DNA from: Candidatus Zhuqueibacterota bacterium
GTDB taxonomy: Bacteria; Zhuqueibacterota; Zhuqueibacteria; Residuimicrobiales; Oceaniaggregativiventaceae
Direction: 5' to 3'
Assembly: GCA_014728085.1 (NCBI GenBank)
Contig: WJMF01000208.1
Coordinates: forward strand, 62,001-126,000
Length of the DNA stretch: 64,000 nt
In this document: in pieces, positions 27,628 to 37,500 of the stretch
Layout: each line of letters opens with the position of its first letter
Numbering within the stretch: the stretch's first letter is position 1
Program-made: the position numbers and the translations under genes
The notes under the pieces: generated by a model
The model's database searches: none
Told to the model about the DNA's origin: nothing
The model's input: only the letters and a program-made list of their open reading frames with translations

Positions 27628-30600
27628 TTACGCTCTTTTGCTTTTCTTTGCTTGTCGTTTTTGCAGGAATCTTTCTAATGCGGTATAGATGACGGGAACA
27701 ACAATCAAGGTTAAAACCGTAGCAACCATCAATCCGCCCATAACGGCTTTAGCCATGGGTGACCACGATTCCCCGCTTGCACCCAGTCCCAGTGCCAGCG
27801 GAAACATAGCGAGAATGGTGGTCAGTGCGGTCATGAGAACCGGCCGCATTCGTACCGTGCCCGCTTCTACAACCGCTTCAAGAAGCTCCATACCCCGGTC
27901 CCGAAGCTGGTTCATATAATCGACCAGCACAATACCATTGTTTACAACGATACCGACCAGCATAATAATTCCGATCAGAGCCATTACACTCAGATCCGTA
28001 CCGGTCAACAGGAGTGCGAAAGCCACTCCGATGATCGAGAGGGGAATCGTGAAGAGAATCACAAACGGATCCAGGAATGATTCGAACTGTGATGCCATGA
28101 CCATGTAGGTTAAGACAATTGCAACCATCATGGCAAGGCCGAGGTACATAAAGGATTCTTGTTGATCTTCCGCTTCTCCACCGATCTCGGTGCGAAATTC
28201 ATTGGGCAGCGGATAGGATTTGAGTACGGAGCGGACCTCATCTGTGACGCTTTTCAAGTCGCGTCCGGAGATATTGATGGCCAACGAGACATATCGTTCC
28301 TGATCCTCGCGTCTGATTTCCTGCGGTGCCAGGGTATATTTGACATCGGCAATTGCCCGCAGCGGCACTTGTCTGCCGGCGGGTGTCATGATGTAGATGT
28401 TTTCAATGTCCTCTTTATCGCTTCTGCCTTCCTTGTCCAGCTGTACGCGAATGTCGAACTCATCGCCGCCTTCCCGGTAGCGAGTAACCACGTTGCCCAG
28501 AATGCTGGTGCTGACAATGTTTCCAACATAGGCGGTGGAAAGCCCCAGATCGGCAATCAATTGGCGGTCAAAATCTATAACGAGCTCGGGTCTTGGATTT
28601 TCTACGCTGAGCTGGGTAAAAACAATTCCGTTTATTTTTTCAACTCGTTCCTGTAACTCCTCGGCGACGATCTCGGCTCTTTCGATATCGTGTCCGATAA
28701 TCTTGATTGAAATATCTCCTTCTGAACCGAAGAGATTTTGTTCACCGCGATCCTCAAAAGCAATGGTAACATCCGGGAGTTTGTTTAAAAGCGGTCGCAA
28801 GCTGTCGGCGATTTCAAACTCTGTCCGGTCTCTTTTTTCCAGATTGGAAAGTCTTATGGTAATATCTCCTTCGGATGAGGCTCTGGAGGAGAAGAGAGAC
28901 ATCATGCCTTCTCCCTGACCAAAATTAGAGTAGACGATCTGTTGTTCGGGAACTTCTCGTTCGATGATGTTATTGATGTGGTGAATGGTTTTATCCATTT
29001 CTTCCAGGCTGGTCCCCGGCGTTCGGTCCACTGACACGGCTAAAAAACCGTCATCGCCTTCAGGCAGAAATTCTCCCCCCAGATTAAAAAGGATAACGAT
29101 GGAGAGGAAAAACAACAGCATAGCGCCCCAAAACACACTTTTTCGGTGATGCAGGGACCATTTCAGGGCGATCGTGTAATAGTATTGCAGACCATCAACC
29201 CAGGATTGCAGGCGGTTACCGACTTTATGCCAAAACCCTTGCTTTGTCTTGCGGGCAGGGCCTTTGAGCAACCTCGATGTCAGTAGCGGAATCAGGGTCA
29301 GAGCGACAAGAAGTGAAACCGCAAGGGAAAAACAAATTGTGATCACCATTTCTTTGAACATTTCACCGGCAAGTCCGGGGACGAATAAGATGGGCACAAA
29401 AACCGACAATGTGGTCAGAGTAGAGGCGGTAATGGCCATGGCCACTTCTCCGGCGCCCTTGTTGGCCGCGGTTTTTGCCTCTTCACCGCTCTCCTTAAAT
29501 CTGAAAATACTTTCCAGTACCACGATAGAGTTATCCACCAGCAGCCCAACCGCCAGCGCCAATCCCGCCATGGAAATGATATTCAGGGTTAAATCGGCCT
29601 GGTCCATGACGGCAAAGGTTACAATAATGGAGACCGGAATTGAAATTGCGACGATCAATGAACTGCGGATGTTTCTCAAAAAGAACAAAAGCACCAGAAA
29701 AGCAAGAATAATTGCGGTTCTGGCAGTACTGCCCAGGTTTGAGATGGAGCGTTCAATAAATTCTGATTGATCCCAGAATATTTCCAATTCAACGCCCGGC
29801 GGAATCTCGGACTCGATTTGAGCGAATTTGCCGACGACCGCTTTACAAACCTGAACGGTGTTGGCATCGGATTGTTTTTGTACCATGAGCATGACAGCGG
29901 GCTTGTCATTCATCCAGACCCGTTGTCTCTGTTCCTTGAACCCATCGACAACATTTGCAACGTCTTTTACGCGAATGACCGAGCCATTAACGGTGGCGAT
30001 ATTGGTATTGGCGATTTCTTCGATGTTGTCAAATTCTCCGGCGGCTTGAACCGTAAACTCCTGTTTTTCATTATCAATCCAGCCCGAGGCAATCTGTAAA
30101 TTGTTCGCCTGAAGAGCCGCAGAGACCTGTTGAATGCTGAGGTGATGAGCTCTTAATTGTTGAGGATCGATCAGGATGCGAATTTCGCGTTCCATTCCAC
30201 CAGAGGTAAATGCTGATGCGACACCACCAATTCGTTCGATACGTGGTTCGATATCGTGCTCCGAGATGTAGCGCAGTTCGGCCAATCCGTGCAGATTTGA
30301 GGTGACAGCAAGAAAAAGAATGGGCTGCATGGAAGGATCAAACGCAAAGACCAGAGGCTCGCTGGCATCAGCAGGCAAAAAATCGCGGATAAAATCGAGC
30401 TGGTTTCGGATATTGATTTCGGCCTGATCCATATCCGTACCCCAATCAAATTCCAGGGTTACGATAGAGAGTCCCTGGGATGTGGTAGAGGATACGGTTT
30501 CGACGTTTTCCACCGTTGCCACCGATTCCTCGATCGGCCTGGTGATAACCGTCTCGATATCATAGGGTCCGACACCGGTGTATTGCGTAATCACAGAAAT

Positions 30601-30732
30601 AACCGGGAATTCCAGTTTTGGGTATAAATCGAGTTTAAGACGTGCAAGTGAAAAAAGGCCAAAACCGACCACGATCAAATATAGCATTATAAAGGTAACG
30701 CCCCTTCGGACGGCGGTTTCAGTAAGTTTCAT
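27628..30732 (-). CDS. RND efflux transporter permease (HAE1/AcrB-like)
   Basis: 1034 aa: RGVTFIMLYLIVVGFGLFSLARLKLDLYPKLEFPVISV, ETVITRPIEE, AGLALAVGLLVDNSIVVLESI, GIIMLVGIVVNNGIVLVDY. Confidence 0.95.
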   Translation of the reverse strand: MKLTETAVRRGVTFIMLYLIVVGFGLFSLARLKLDLYPKLEFPVISVITQYTGVGPYDIETVITRPIEESVATVENVETVSSTTSQGLSIVTLEFDWGTDMDQAEINIRNQLDFIRDFLPADASEPLVFAFDPSMQPILFLAVTSNLHGLAELRYISEHDIEPRIERIGGVASAFTSGGMEREIRILIDPQQLRAHHLSIQQVSAALQANNLQIASGWIDNEKQEFTVQAAGEFDNIEEIANTNIATVNGSVIRVKDVANVVDGFKEQRQRVWMNDKPAVMLMVQKQSDANTVQVCKAVVGKFAQIESEIPPGVELEIFWDQSEFIERSISNLGSTARTAIILAFLVLLFFLRNIRSSLIVAISIPVSIIVTFAVMDQADLTLNIISMAGLALAVGLLVDNSIVVLESIFRFKESGEEAKTAANKGAGEVAMAITASTLTTLSVFVPILFVPGLAGEMFKEMVITICFSLAVSLLVALTLIPLLTSRLLKGPARKTKQGFWHKVGNRLQSWVDGLQYYYTIALKWSLHHRKSVFWGAMLLFFLSIVILFNLGGEFLPEGDDGFLAVSVDRTPGTSLEEMDKTIHHINNIIEREVPEQQIVYSNFGQGEGMMSLFSSRASSEGDITIRLSNLEKRDRTEFEIADSLRPLLNKLPDVTIAFEDRGEQNLFGSEGDISIKIIGHDIERAEIVAEELQERVEKINGIVFTQLSVENPRPELVIDFDRQLIADLGLSTAYVGNIVSTSILGNVVTRYREGGDEFDIRVQLDKEGRSDKEDIENIYIMTPAGRQVPLRAIADVKYTLAPQEIRREDQERYVSLAINISGRDLKSVTDEVRSVLKSYPLPNEFRTEIGGEAEDQQESFMYLGLAMMVAIVLTYMVMASQFESFLDPFVILFTIPLSIIGVAFALLLTGTDLSVMALIGIIMLVGIVVNNGIVLVDYMNQLRDRGMELLEAVVEAGTVRMRPVLMTALTTILAMFPLALGLGASGESWSPMAKAVMGGLMVATVLTLIVVPVIYTALERFLQKRQAKKSKRA

Positions 30733-31850
30733 GATTGATCATCCTCCCCGATAATTTGTATCGGTGTTCTATCGTGAAGATTGTTTTGCCCTTCTACAAC
30801 CATTTTTTCACCGACCTGAATACCAGCGTTTACCGCAATGTTTTTGTGGTTGACGTATACAACATCCAGCTTTCTTTGCTGAACCGTGCTGTCGTTCTCG
30901 GTGACGAAGACATAATAATTTTTAATGATAATATCTTCTCCCTTTTCTTTTCTCATGGAGGTGTTTTCAATGGTTGCATATCTCGGCACCACAATGACGT
31001 CATTGATGATACCCGTGATGACCTCTACCCGGGCGAACATTCCCGGTTTTAATTTTTTTGCCGGATTGTCGATAAGCACATCAATTTCCGCCATTCTCGT
31101 CAGGGGATCGAGCACCGGGCTTATTTTGGTGACTTTCCCTTCAAAGGATTCTTTCGGATAACTCTTTACGGAAATTTTTGCAGTCTGCCCCAAGGCCAGT
31201 TTCCCCAAATCTTTTTCGGTGGCATCGAATTCAATTTTGACGCGGTCCATTTGCACGATGGTTACAATCGGCATGGCCGGATTTGCCATATCTCCTACAT
31301 CGTAGTTGCGTTTTCCAATGATTCCCGAGATTGGAGCTGTGATTTTACTGTCCTTCAGACTGCTTTGAGCGCTTTTTACGGCTGCCTGCGCCTGTTCAAG
31401 CGATGCCTTTGCTGCTTCATATTGCGTTTTAATGGCATCATATTGTTGTTTGCTCATTGCATTTTCAGCATACAGGCGATTGGCGCGGTCATATTCTATT
31501 TGTGCATTGGCGGTCTGAGCCCGAGCCGCGGCAAGCGCGGCCCTGGCCTGGCGAACCGCCTGTTCGATGGTTTCCGCAAAGATTTCTGCGATCAAATCTC
31601 CCTTTTTTATCCGGTCGCCAACATCGACATAAAGGGATTGAATACGATCGGGGACCTTGGAAAAGACATTTACAGAAAACTCTGCTTTGATATCGCCGTT
31701 ATAATCCAGGCTCTTTGTGACCTGACCCAGATTGACCTTTTCCACCCGAACGGGTACTTTGCTGGTCTGATTAGACGTGGTATCAGATTGTTGACAAGCA
31801 AAACCGAGCAGGGATGCGATCATTATCAGGCTTTTACATGTTTTTTTCAT
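30729..31850 (-). CDS. RND efflux periplasmic adaptor (membrane fusion protein), lipoprotein
   Basis: Lipobox SLLGFAC. VGDRIKKGDLIAEI, coiled-coil ARAALAAARAQTANAQIEYDRANRLY, APISGIIGKRNYDVGD. 4-nt overlap with the RND permease gene. Confidence 0.92.
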   Translation of the reverse strand: MKKTCKSLIMIASLLGFACQQSDTTSNQTSKVPVRVEKVNLGQVTKSLDYNGDIKAEFSVNVFSKVPDRIQSLYVDVGDRIKKGDLIAEIFAETIEQAVRQARAALAAARAQTANAQIEYDRANRLYAENAMSKQQYDAIKTQYEAAKASLEQAQAAVKSAQSSLKDSKITAPISGIIGKRNYDVGDMANPAMPIVTIVQMDRVKIEFDATEKDLGKLALGQTAKISVKSYPKESFEGKVTKISPVLDPLTRMAEIDVLIDNPAKKLKPGMFARVEVITGIINDVIVVPRYATIENTSMRKEKGEDIIIKNYYVFVTENDSTVQQRKLDVVYVNHKNIAVNAGIQVGEKMVVEGQNNLHDRTPIQIIGEDDQS

Positions 31851-31881
31851 TTTCTCGTTATCTCCTTTGTGCTCTGATTTA

Positions 31882-33249
31882 TTAAAGAATTTCCTTTAAA
31901 TTTCCGGTTACTTTGCGCAATTGGTATCTGGCCATCTGATGTTCATAAACGGACGAAGCATAATTCACGCGGGCACGATTCAACGCCAGTTGAGCGTTTA
32001 GTACATCAAGCTGTGTGCTTGCGCCTTCTTCGTACATCAAGGTGGCCAGTCGCAAGGACTCTTCCGCCAATCCCACGGATTCAGCGGCGGCGAGATATTT
32101 CTCTTTTGCCTCCCTGAATTTATTATAGGCAACCTCTACTTCTGCCAGGACACCGTCTCTTACCTGTTTTTCCGTATCCAGCATGATGCGGTAATCGAGC
32201 TGTGATTTCTGGTACTGTTTGAGGTTTTTGAAACCGTTGAATAAAGGTATTTGCAGGCTTATGGCAGAGGTAAAGCCTTTGCTAAAGTCTTCGTCTGTAA
32301 ACTTGTAATCATTTCGCATCGCCATTTTTGAATAGTCTGTCTGGAAAAACAGTTTGGGCAAAAAATTACTCCTGGCGATGGTTATGCTTTTTTTGCTGAT
32401 ATATTTTTGTTCCAGCAACGCGTGCATTTCAGGCCTGTTTTCGAGCGCCATGTTTTGCAGGGTATCCAATGGCATGCTGCCAAAGGGATCTTGTTCATAC
32501 ATCAAAGCACCCTGAATGATAAAGTTCACATCTTTTTGCAATCCCAAAACATTTCGTAAACGTGTCAATGACAGTTGGTGGTTGTTTCGGGCTGATATCA
32601 GTTCGGGTTTGAGATTGGCAACCTCGACTTTTGCCCGCATTTGATCGAATCCGGATGCGGTTCCCGCTTTGTATTTCTTATCGACCATATCAAAATTCGC
32701 TTCTGCCTGTTCGAGCGCTTTTTGAGTGACTTTGCTCAATTCTTCTGTCAATAAACAGCCGTAAAAGGCATCGCTGACATCATAGATAAGCTGCTGGCGA
32801 ATGCTCGAATAATTCTTTTCAGCAGCTCTTTTGGCTGCATAGGCTATTTTTACACCGGCGATTCCGGCACCGCCGAGGAAAAGCGGCTGAGTAAGCGTGG
32901 CACCATAGGTAAACGTGTTTTCAAGGCCAAATGATATTCTAACATAATCCGGCATTCCCGGAGGGGCCTGAGGTCCCATCATCTGCTTGATAAAATTGGG
33001 AATAGTGGTTTCCTGGATATCCCAGGCGTGCTGAAAATTGACATTGCCGTTCAGGCTGGGCAGTATGCCCGAATAAGCCTCCCAAACCCCGGCTTTTGTT
33101 TTTTTATACTCTTTTTCCGCCATCTGTAATTCAGGATTGTTGTCAAAGGCAATGGACATGCTGTTTTCCAGCGTCAACACCCTTGGTTCCTGTGTCCGGG
33201 CGGAAACAATGAATAATAAAATCGTCAATAAAATGTTTATGGTACGCAT
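31882..33249 (-). CDS. TolC-family outer membrane efflux protein
   Basis: Signal peptide, LTLENSMSIAFDNNPELQMAEKEYKKTKAGVWEAYSGILPSLNGN, LNAQLALNRARVNYASSVYEHQMARYQL. Confidence 0.92.
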   Translation of the reverse strand: MRTINILLTILLFIVSARTQEPRVLTLENSMSIAFDNNPELQMAEKEYKKTKAGVWEAYSGILPSLNGNVNFQHAWDIQETTIPNFIKQMMGPQAPPGMPDYVRISFGLENTFTYGATLTQPLFLGGAGIAGVKIAYAAKRAAEKNYSSIRQQLIYDVSDAFYGCLLTEELSKVTQKALEQAEANFDMVDKKYKAGTASGFDQMRAKVEVANLKPELISARNNHQLSLTRLRNVLGLQKDVNFIIQGALMYEQDPFGSMPLDTLQNMALENRPEMHALLEQKYISKKSITIARSNFLPKLFFQTDYSKMAMRNDYKFTDEDFSKGFTSAISLQIPLFNGFKNLKQYQKSQLDYRIMLDTEKQVRDGVLAEVEVAYNKFREAKEKYLAAAESVGLAEESLRLATLMYEEGASTQLDVLNAQLALNRARVNYASSVYEHQMARYQLRKVTGNLKEIL

Positions 33250-33265
33250 TTAATCCTCCAAGGCG

Positions 33266-33859
33266 TTATTCATTCAAACCACGAAATAGTAATTCTATCA
33301 CTTCATCCGATATTTCTTCCGGCGATTTCATGTCATCATTATTCAGATATTTGCGAACATAATGAATCAATACGGCTCCGATTATATCAATGGCCAGTAC
33401 GGGATTAACCCGGGGGCCGAATTCTCCTGAATCTATTCCTTCCTGAATCAATCCCTTAAAGAGATTTCGATGCGTTTCTATCTTGTCTTCGAACTCCTTT
33501 GTCACCGGGAATTTTGTCGAAGAGGTATTTAAAAGCAGAAAAAAACGCGAAAAGTCCGGGTAGATTTGTGTCAGGGTTAGTCTTTTCTGCATAATGATTT
33601 TCAGCTTTTCTCTGAAGGAGATCTCTTCATCGAGCGCTTGCTTTATGATTTCTCCTCCATGATTGAGTCCGGTTTCGAGCAGTTGTTTATAAATACCTTC
33701 TTTGTTTTCGAAATAATAATATATCATGGGTTTGGATACACCGGAGTGTTCTGATATTTCGCGCATGGATACGCCGTTATATCCTTTTTCAGCAAACAAA
33801 TGGGCGGCGACAAGAAAGATTTTGTTTTTGGTATCGGTATCTGAATTTATATCATGCAT
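33266..33859 (-). CDS. TetR/AcrR family transcriptional regulator
   Basis: HTH: KIFLVAAHLFAEKGYNGVSMREISEHSGVSKPMIYYYFENKEGIYKQLLE. Confidence 0.95.
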   Translation of the reverse strand: MHDINSDTDTKNKIFLVAAHLFAEKGYNGVSMREISEHSGVSKPMIYYYFENKEGIYKQLLETGLNHGGEIIKQALDEEISFREKLKIIMQKRLTLTQIYPDFSRFFLLLNTSSTKFPVTKEFEDKIETHRNLFKGLIQEGIDSGEFGPRVNPVLAIDIIGAVLIHYVRKYLNNDDMKSPEEISDEVIELLFRGLNE

Positions 33860-33890
33860 AATTGTTACAGGGTCCTGATATTTTTTATTT

Positions 33891-33908
33891 ACTTACCGTT
33901 CGGTAGGT
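33891..33908. promoter_or_regulatory. Putative TetR-family operator (near-perfect palindrome) upstream of the efflux operon
   Basis: acttaccg-tt-cggtaggt: 8+2+8 inverted repeat with one mismatch, about 32 nt upstream of the TetR start codon. Confidence 0.72.
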
Positions 33909-34195
33909 TGACAATTTAAGATATTCTACGCAAGAGACAAGCAATAGTTTCATTTTTATCTTCATTCTCAAAAAATTAATATATGCTTACCATTTAAGAT
34001 GGGTGTCACAATTTGCGTTTTCAAGTTTTTTTCAGCAGAGTTGATGATGGAATAAAATGAACAATATCTTCCGCAATCTTTATTTGTATCTCTATGATTA
34101 TACATAGGGTATACGAGTTTTGTCGAATTGCAGTTTGATATAAAGACACTTTTCATTATATTTAATCAGTTCTTATTTTTATATCAGGAGGTTTC

Positions 34196-36106
34196 ATGCA
34201 TTTTCATGCTAAACGTACTCGTCTCGGGTGCCTGTTAGCAGTTTTCGCATTTTTTTATTCGACATCAGTCTTCAGTGCATCTGAAATCTCTGACACACTC
34301 AAGGCGTTGAGGGTGGGGGAGACCTTTACAATTGTCATCGATGAATTTTCCGGTGGTGGCTCCACAACTCAACCCAAGACCGATGCAAATGACGGTGAAA
34401 ATGGCGACAATCCCTACTATCAGCGTCACAATGTTGCACGTGCTCACGTGTTTTACTGGTATAGTTCTTCTCATCAGGAGGAAGGCGAGCCTGATCCCGC
34501 AGGGGAGCAATGGGTGGATTATACGCCCCCGTTTGAGAATATCGGCAGGGGAATATTTCGTATTGAGGCGCAGTACCGCGAAGGACGCAACCGCGCCACC
34601 TATCCTGCAATCTATGAAATTCATCATCGCGATGGGATTACGGTAGAAGAGCAGGTACAACATATTCCCGAGATCGGCGGTGGTGCCTGGCTTACGTTGG
34701 GCGAGTTTGAAATGGATGGTGACGACTATGTGCGCGTCATCGATACCGGCGACCGCTCCATCTCTTTTGGTGAAATGAAATTTACCAAAGTCGCTGAAGA
34801 GGTGATCGAACCGTTTTCTTTTTCTGTGACTGCGGATATTCGGCAATATGCAGGTTCCGATTATCATACAGCTGATTATTATAAGGGCGCCTGTGATCAA
34901 ATTGCAGCTAAAGGTCCGGGAAATTTTATGCTCTGTATGGGTGATATGGATCCGGTCCTGAACATACATTGGACAGTTGAAACCGTTTTGGGCAGCGATT
35001 ATACGTTTTATCCGGTTGTCGGGAATCACGATATTGAACGCGACAGCGATCTGCTGTGGTTGCGCAATCACAATGCCAACGGGAATACATTGCCCAACAT
35101 CGTTAATCCCGGGCCACCGGGTTGTGAAGAAACGACGTATTCTTTTGATTATCAAAATGTACACTTTGTTGTGCTCAATCAATATTTTGACGGCACAAGT
35201 GACAGGGGAACCAATGGCGATGTTGTGGATGCTTTATATCTGTGGCTTGAGGATGATCTCGACAATACCACGCGGCAGCATATCATCGTCTGCGGTCATG
35301 AACCCGCTTATCCGCAACCCGATCAGGATAATGGGCGGGCCAGGCACTTGAATGACAGTTTAAACGAACACGAAGAAAACCGCGACCGTTTTTGGAATCT
35401 GTTATCGGAATACAGAGTGGCGGCCTATTTTTGCGGTCACACTCATAATTTCAGCGCCATCAAAATAGATAACGTTTGGCAGCTGGATGCCGGACATGCC
35501 CGCGGCCAGGGCGATACCGGCGCGCCCAGCACTTTTTTCCTGGTTCATGTAAACGGTGACTCGATCCGGCTGAATGTGTATCGGGACACTCATGATGGAA
35601 ATTATGATTATGACGATTTGACATACGAGAAATATATTCAATATGCTCCGGCGTATGGCATCATTCAGATTTCTTTGCCCGGATATTATGTGGATAAATT
35701 GCACGTCGATGATGATGTCTATTTTGATCGCAATTATAAAATCGTCAGCGCTTCACCGGAGTTGTTGCAAATTCCGCGCATCGTTACCGCAAACGATCAT
35801 AAAACGGAAACCGGCGACGATTTTCTTCGTTTTACCATCCAGGATGAGGCTGAGGTCTATGTCGGTTATGATAGCCGCATTACAACGCTTCCTTCCTGGT
35901 TGTCTTCCTGGACGGATAGTGGCCTGGCGATAAACACCACTGACACCGATTACCGCTGCTACCGGAAGCATTATCCGGCAGGCGAGGTTATTTTGGGAGC
36001 AAATGAAGGCGGTGGTTCTGAAAGCATGTATATGGTAATGGTCAAGTTTAAGGATGAAATGCCGCCCTCCGCCCCTACCGGCGTAGAGATTAATGGCGTT
36101 CAGTAG
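34196..36106 (+). CDS. Secreted metallophosphoesterase with N-terminal golvesin-like domain
   Basis: Signal peptide, ISFGEMKFTKV region, phosphoesterase motifs CMGDMDP, VVGNHDIE, VCGHEPAY, FCGHTHNFSA. Confidence 0.82.
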   Translation: MHFHAKRTRLGCLLAVFAFFYSTSVFSASEISDTLKALRVGETFTIVIDEFSGGGSTTQPKTDANDGENGDNPYYQRHNVARAHVFYWYSSSHQEEGEPDPAGEQWVDYTPPFENIGRGIFRIEAQYREGRNRATYPAIYEIHHRDGITVEEQVQHIPEIGGGAWLTLGEFEMDGDDYVRVIDTGDRSISFGEMKFTKVAEEVIEPFSFSVTADIRQYAGSDYHTADYYKGACDQIAAKGPGNFMLCMGDMDPVLNIHWTVETVLGSDYTFYPVVGNHDIERDSDLLWLRNHNANGNTLPNIVNPGPPGCEETTYSFDYQNVHFVVLNQYFDGTSDRGTNGDVVDALYLWLEDDLDNTTRQHIIVCGHEPAYPQPDQDNGRARHLNDSLNEHEENRDRFWNLLSEYRVAAYFCGHTHNFSAIKIDNVWQLDAGHARGQGDTGAPSTFFLVHVNGDSIRLNVYRDTHDGNYDYDDLTYEKYIQYAPAYGIIQISLPGYYVDKLHVDDDVYFDRNYKIVSASPELLQIPRIVTANDHKTETGDDFLRFTIQDEAEVYVGYDSRITTLPSWLSSWTDSGLAINTTDTDYRCYRKHYPAGEVILGANEGGGSESMYMVMVKFKDEMPPSAPTGVEINGVQ

Positions 36107-36173
36107 GTTCTGTTCAAAAACGGCCGTGGCAGCGGAAAGCAGTCAAGTCTATCGAAGAAGAGCAAATTAATTT

Positions 36174-37478
36174 ATGACTATTGAAAACACAACACCGTAT
36201 CATCCACTTGCCGATCGCATTCGTCCGCACGCCCTGAATGATTTTGTCGGACAGGAACATCTATTGGGGCCGGGCAAAATTCTTCGTCGTGCCATAGAAC
36301 AGGACAAGCTGGTATCGATGATCCTCTGGGGCCCGCCGGGTGTGGGCAAGACGACCCTGGCCCGTATCATCGCCCGGGAAACCAGGTCCGAGTTTTATAC
36401 CATAAGCGCGGTGACGTCCGGTGTTGCCGATATCCGTAAAATTTTGGCAGAGGCGAAAGAAAACCGGGAAAAGCTTCAAAAACGCACGATTCTGTTTATC
36501 GATGAAATTCATCGTTTTAATAAAGCACAACAGGATGCGCTTTTGCACAGCGTCGAAGACGGAACTGTTTTGCTGATCGGGGCGACGACGGAGAATCCGA
36601 GTTTTGAAGTAATATCCGCCTTGCTTTCAAGATGTCGCATTTATAAATTATATCCTCTCGAAAGGGGTCATATTTTAAGCATTGTTCGGCGGGCTTTGAA
36701 AGAAGATTCTGTTTTGCAGCCGCTATCCGTTCAGTTAGAACCTGAAGCTGAAAAGATTTTAGTCGATCTTTCCGGAGGGGATGCGCGAAATGCACTGAAT
36801 GCTTTGGAGCTCGCGGTTCAGCTGGAGGCCCGGCAGGGGAAGCAACAAATTGCTATTTCCCGTGAGCAAATCGAACAGGCGATGCAAAAGCGGACGCTCT
36901 TGTACGACAAAAAAGGCGAATATCACTATGACGTTATCTCGGCGTTCATCAAAAGTGTTCGCGGCTCTGATCCGGATGCAGCTGTTTATTGGCTTGCCAG
37001 AATGTTACAGGGCGGTGAGGATCCGCTTTTTATCGCCCGGCGGCTTGTTATCCTGGCCTCGGAGGATATTGGTAATGCCGATCCTCATGCTCTCATGTTT
37101 GCCACATCCGCTTTTCAGGCTGTGGAACGAATCGGCATGCCGGAAGCAAGAATTATTCTGTCCCAGACAACGACCTACCTGGCTTCGGCTCCTAAAAGCA
37201 ATGCTTCCTATCTTGCAATTGACCGCGCTCTTGCTGACGTCGAAAAGGATCAGGCCGGGGATGTTCCCCTGCATTTGCGAAATGCCCCCACAAAAATGAT
37301 GAAAGAATTCGGCTATGCCAGTGGCTACAAGTATCCGCACGATTATAAGGGATTTGTAGAACAAAAATACTTTCCTGAAAGCGTTTCTTCACGAGTTTAT
37401 TATCGTCCGACAGAAAATGGTATCGAAAAGAAAATTAAAGACAGACTCGGAACATTTTGGCCCAAAAGAAAGCGATAA
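36174..37478 (+). CDS. rarA: Replication-associated recombination protein A (RarA/MgsA AAA+ ATPase)
   Basis: [84 protein letters not shown]. Confidence 0.95.
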   Translation: MTIENTTPYHPLADRIRPHALNDFVGQEHLLGPGKILRRAIEQDKLVSMILWGPPGVGKTTLARIIARETRSEFYTISAVTSGVADIRKILAEAKENREKLQKRTILFIDEIHRFNKAQQDALLHSVEDGTVLLIGATTENPSFEVISALLSRCRIYKLYPLERGHILSIVRRALKEDSVLQPLSVQLEPEAEKILVDLSGGDARNALNALELAVQLEARQGKQQIAISREQIEQAMQKRTLLYDKKGEYHYDVISAFIKSVRGSDPDAAVYWLARMLQGGEDPLFIARRLVILASEDIGNADPHALMFATSAFQAVERIGMPEARIILSQTTTYLASAPKSNASYLAIDRALADVEKDQAGDVPLHLRNAPTKMMKEFGYASGYKYPHDYKGFVEQKYFPESVSSRVYYRPTENGIEKKIKDRLGTFWPKRKR

Positions 37479-37500
37479 TATTTGTTGATGGTGCAATAGA

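Noticed and set aside
29249-29770. 173-aa ORF antisense to the RND permease
   Set aside because: Ser/Thr/Ile-rich reverse-frame translation inside a well-supported gene.
34265-35182. 305-aa minus-strand ORF antisense to the metallophosphoesterase
   Set aside because: Overlaps a gene with clear catalytic motifs. No signal peptide or domain recognised.
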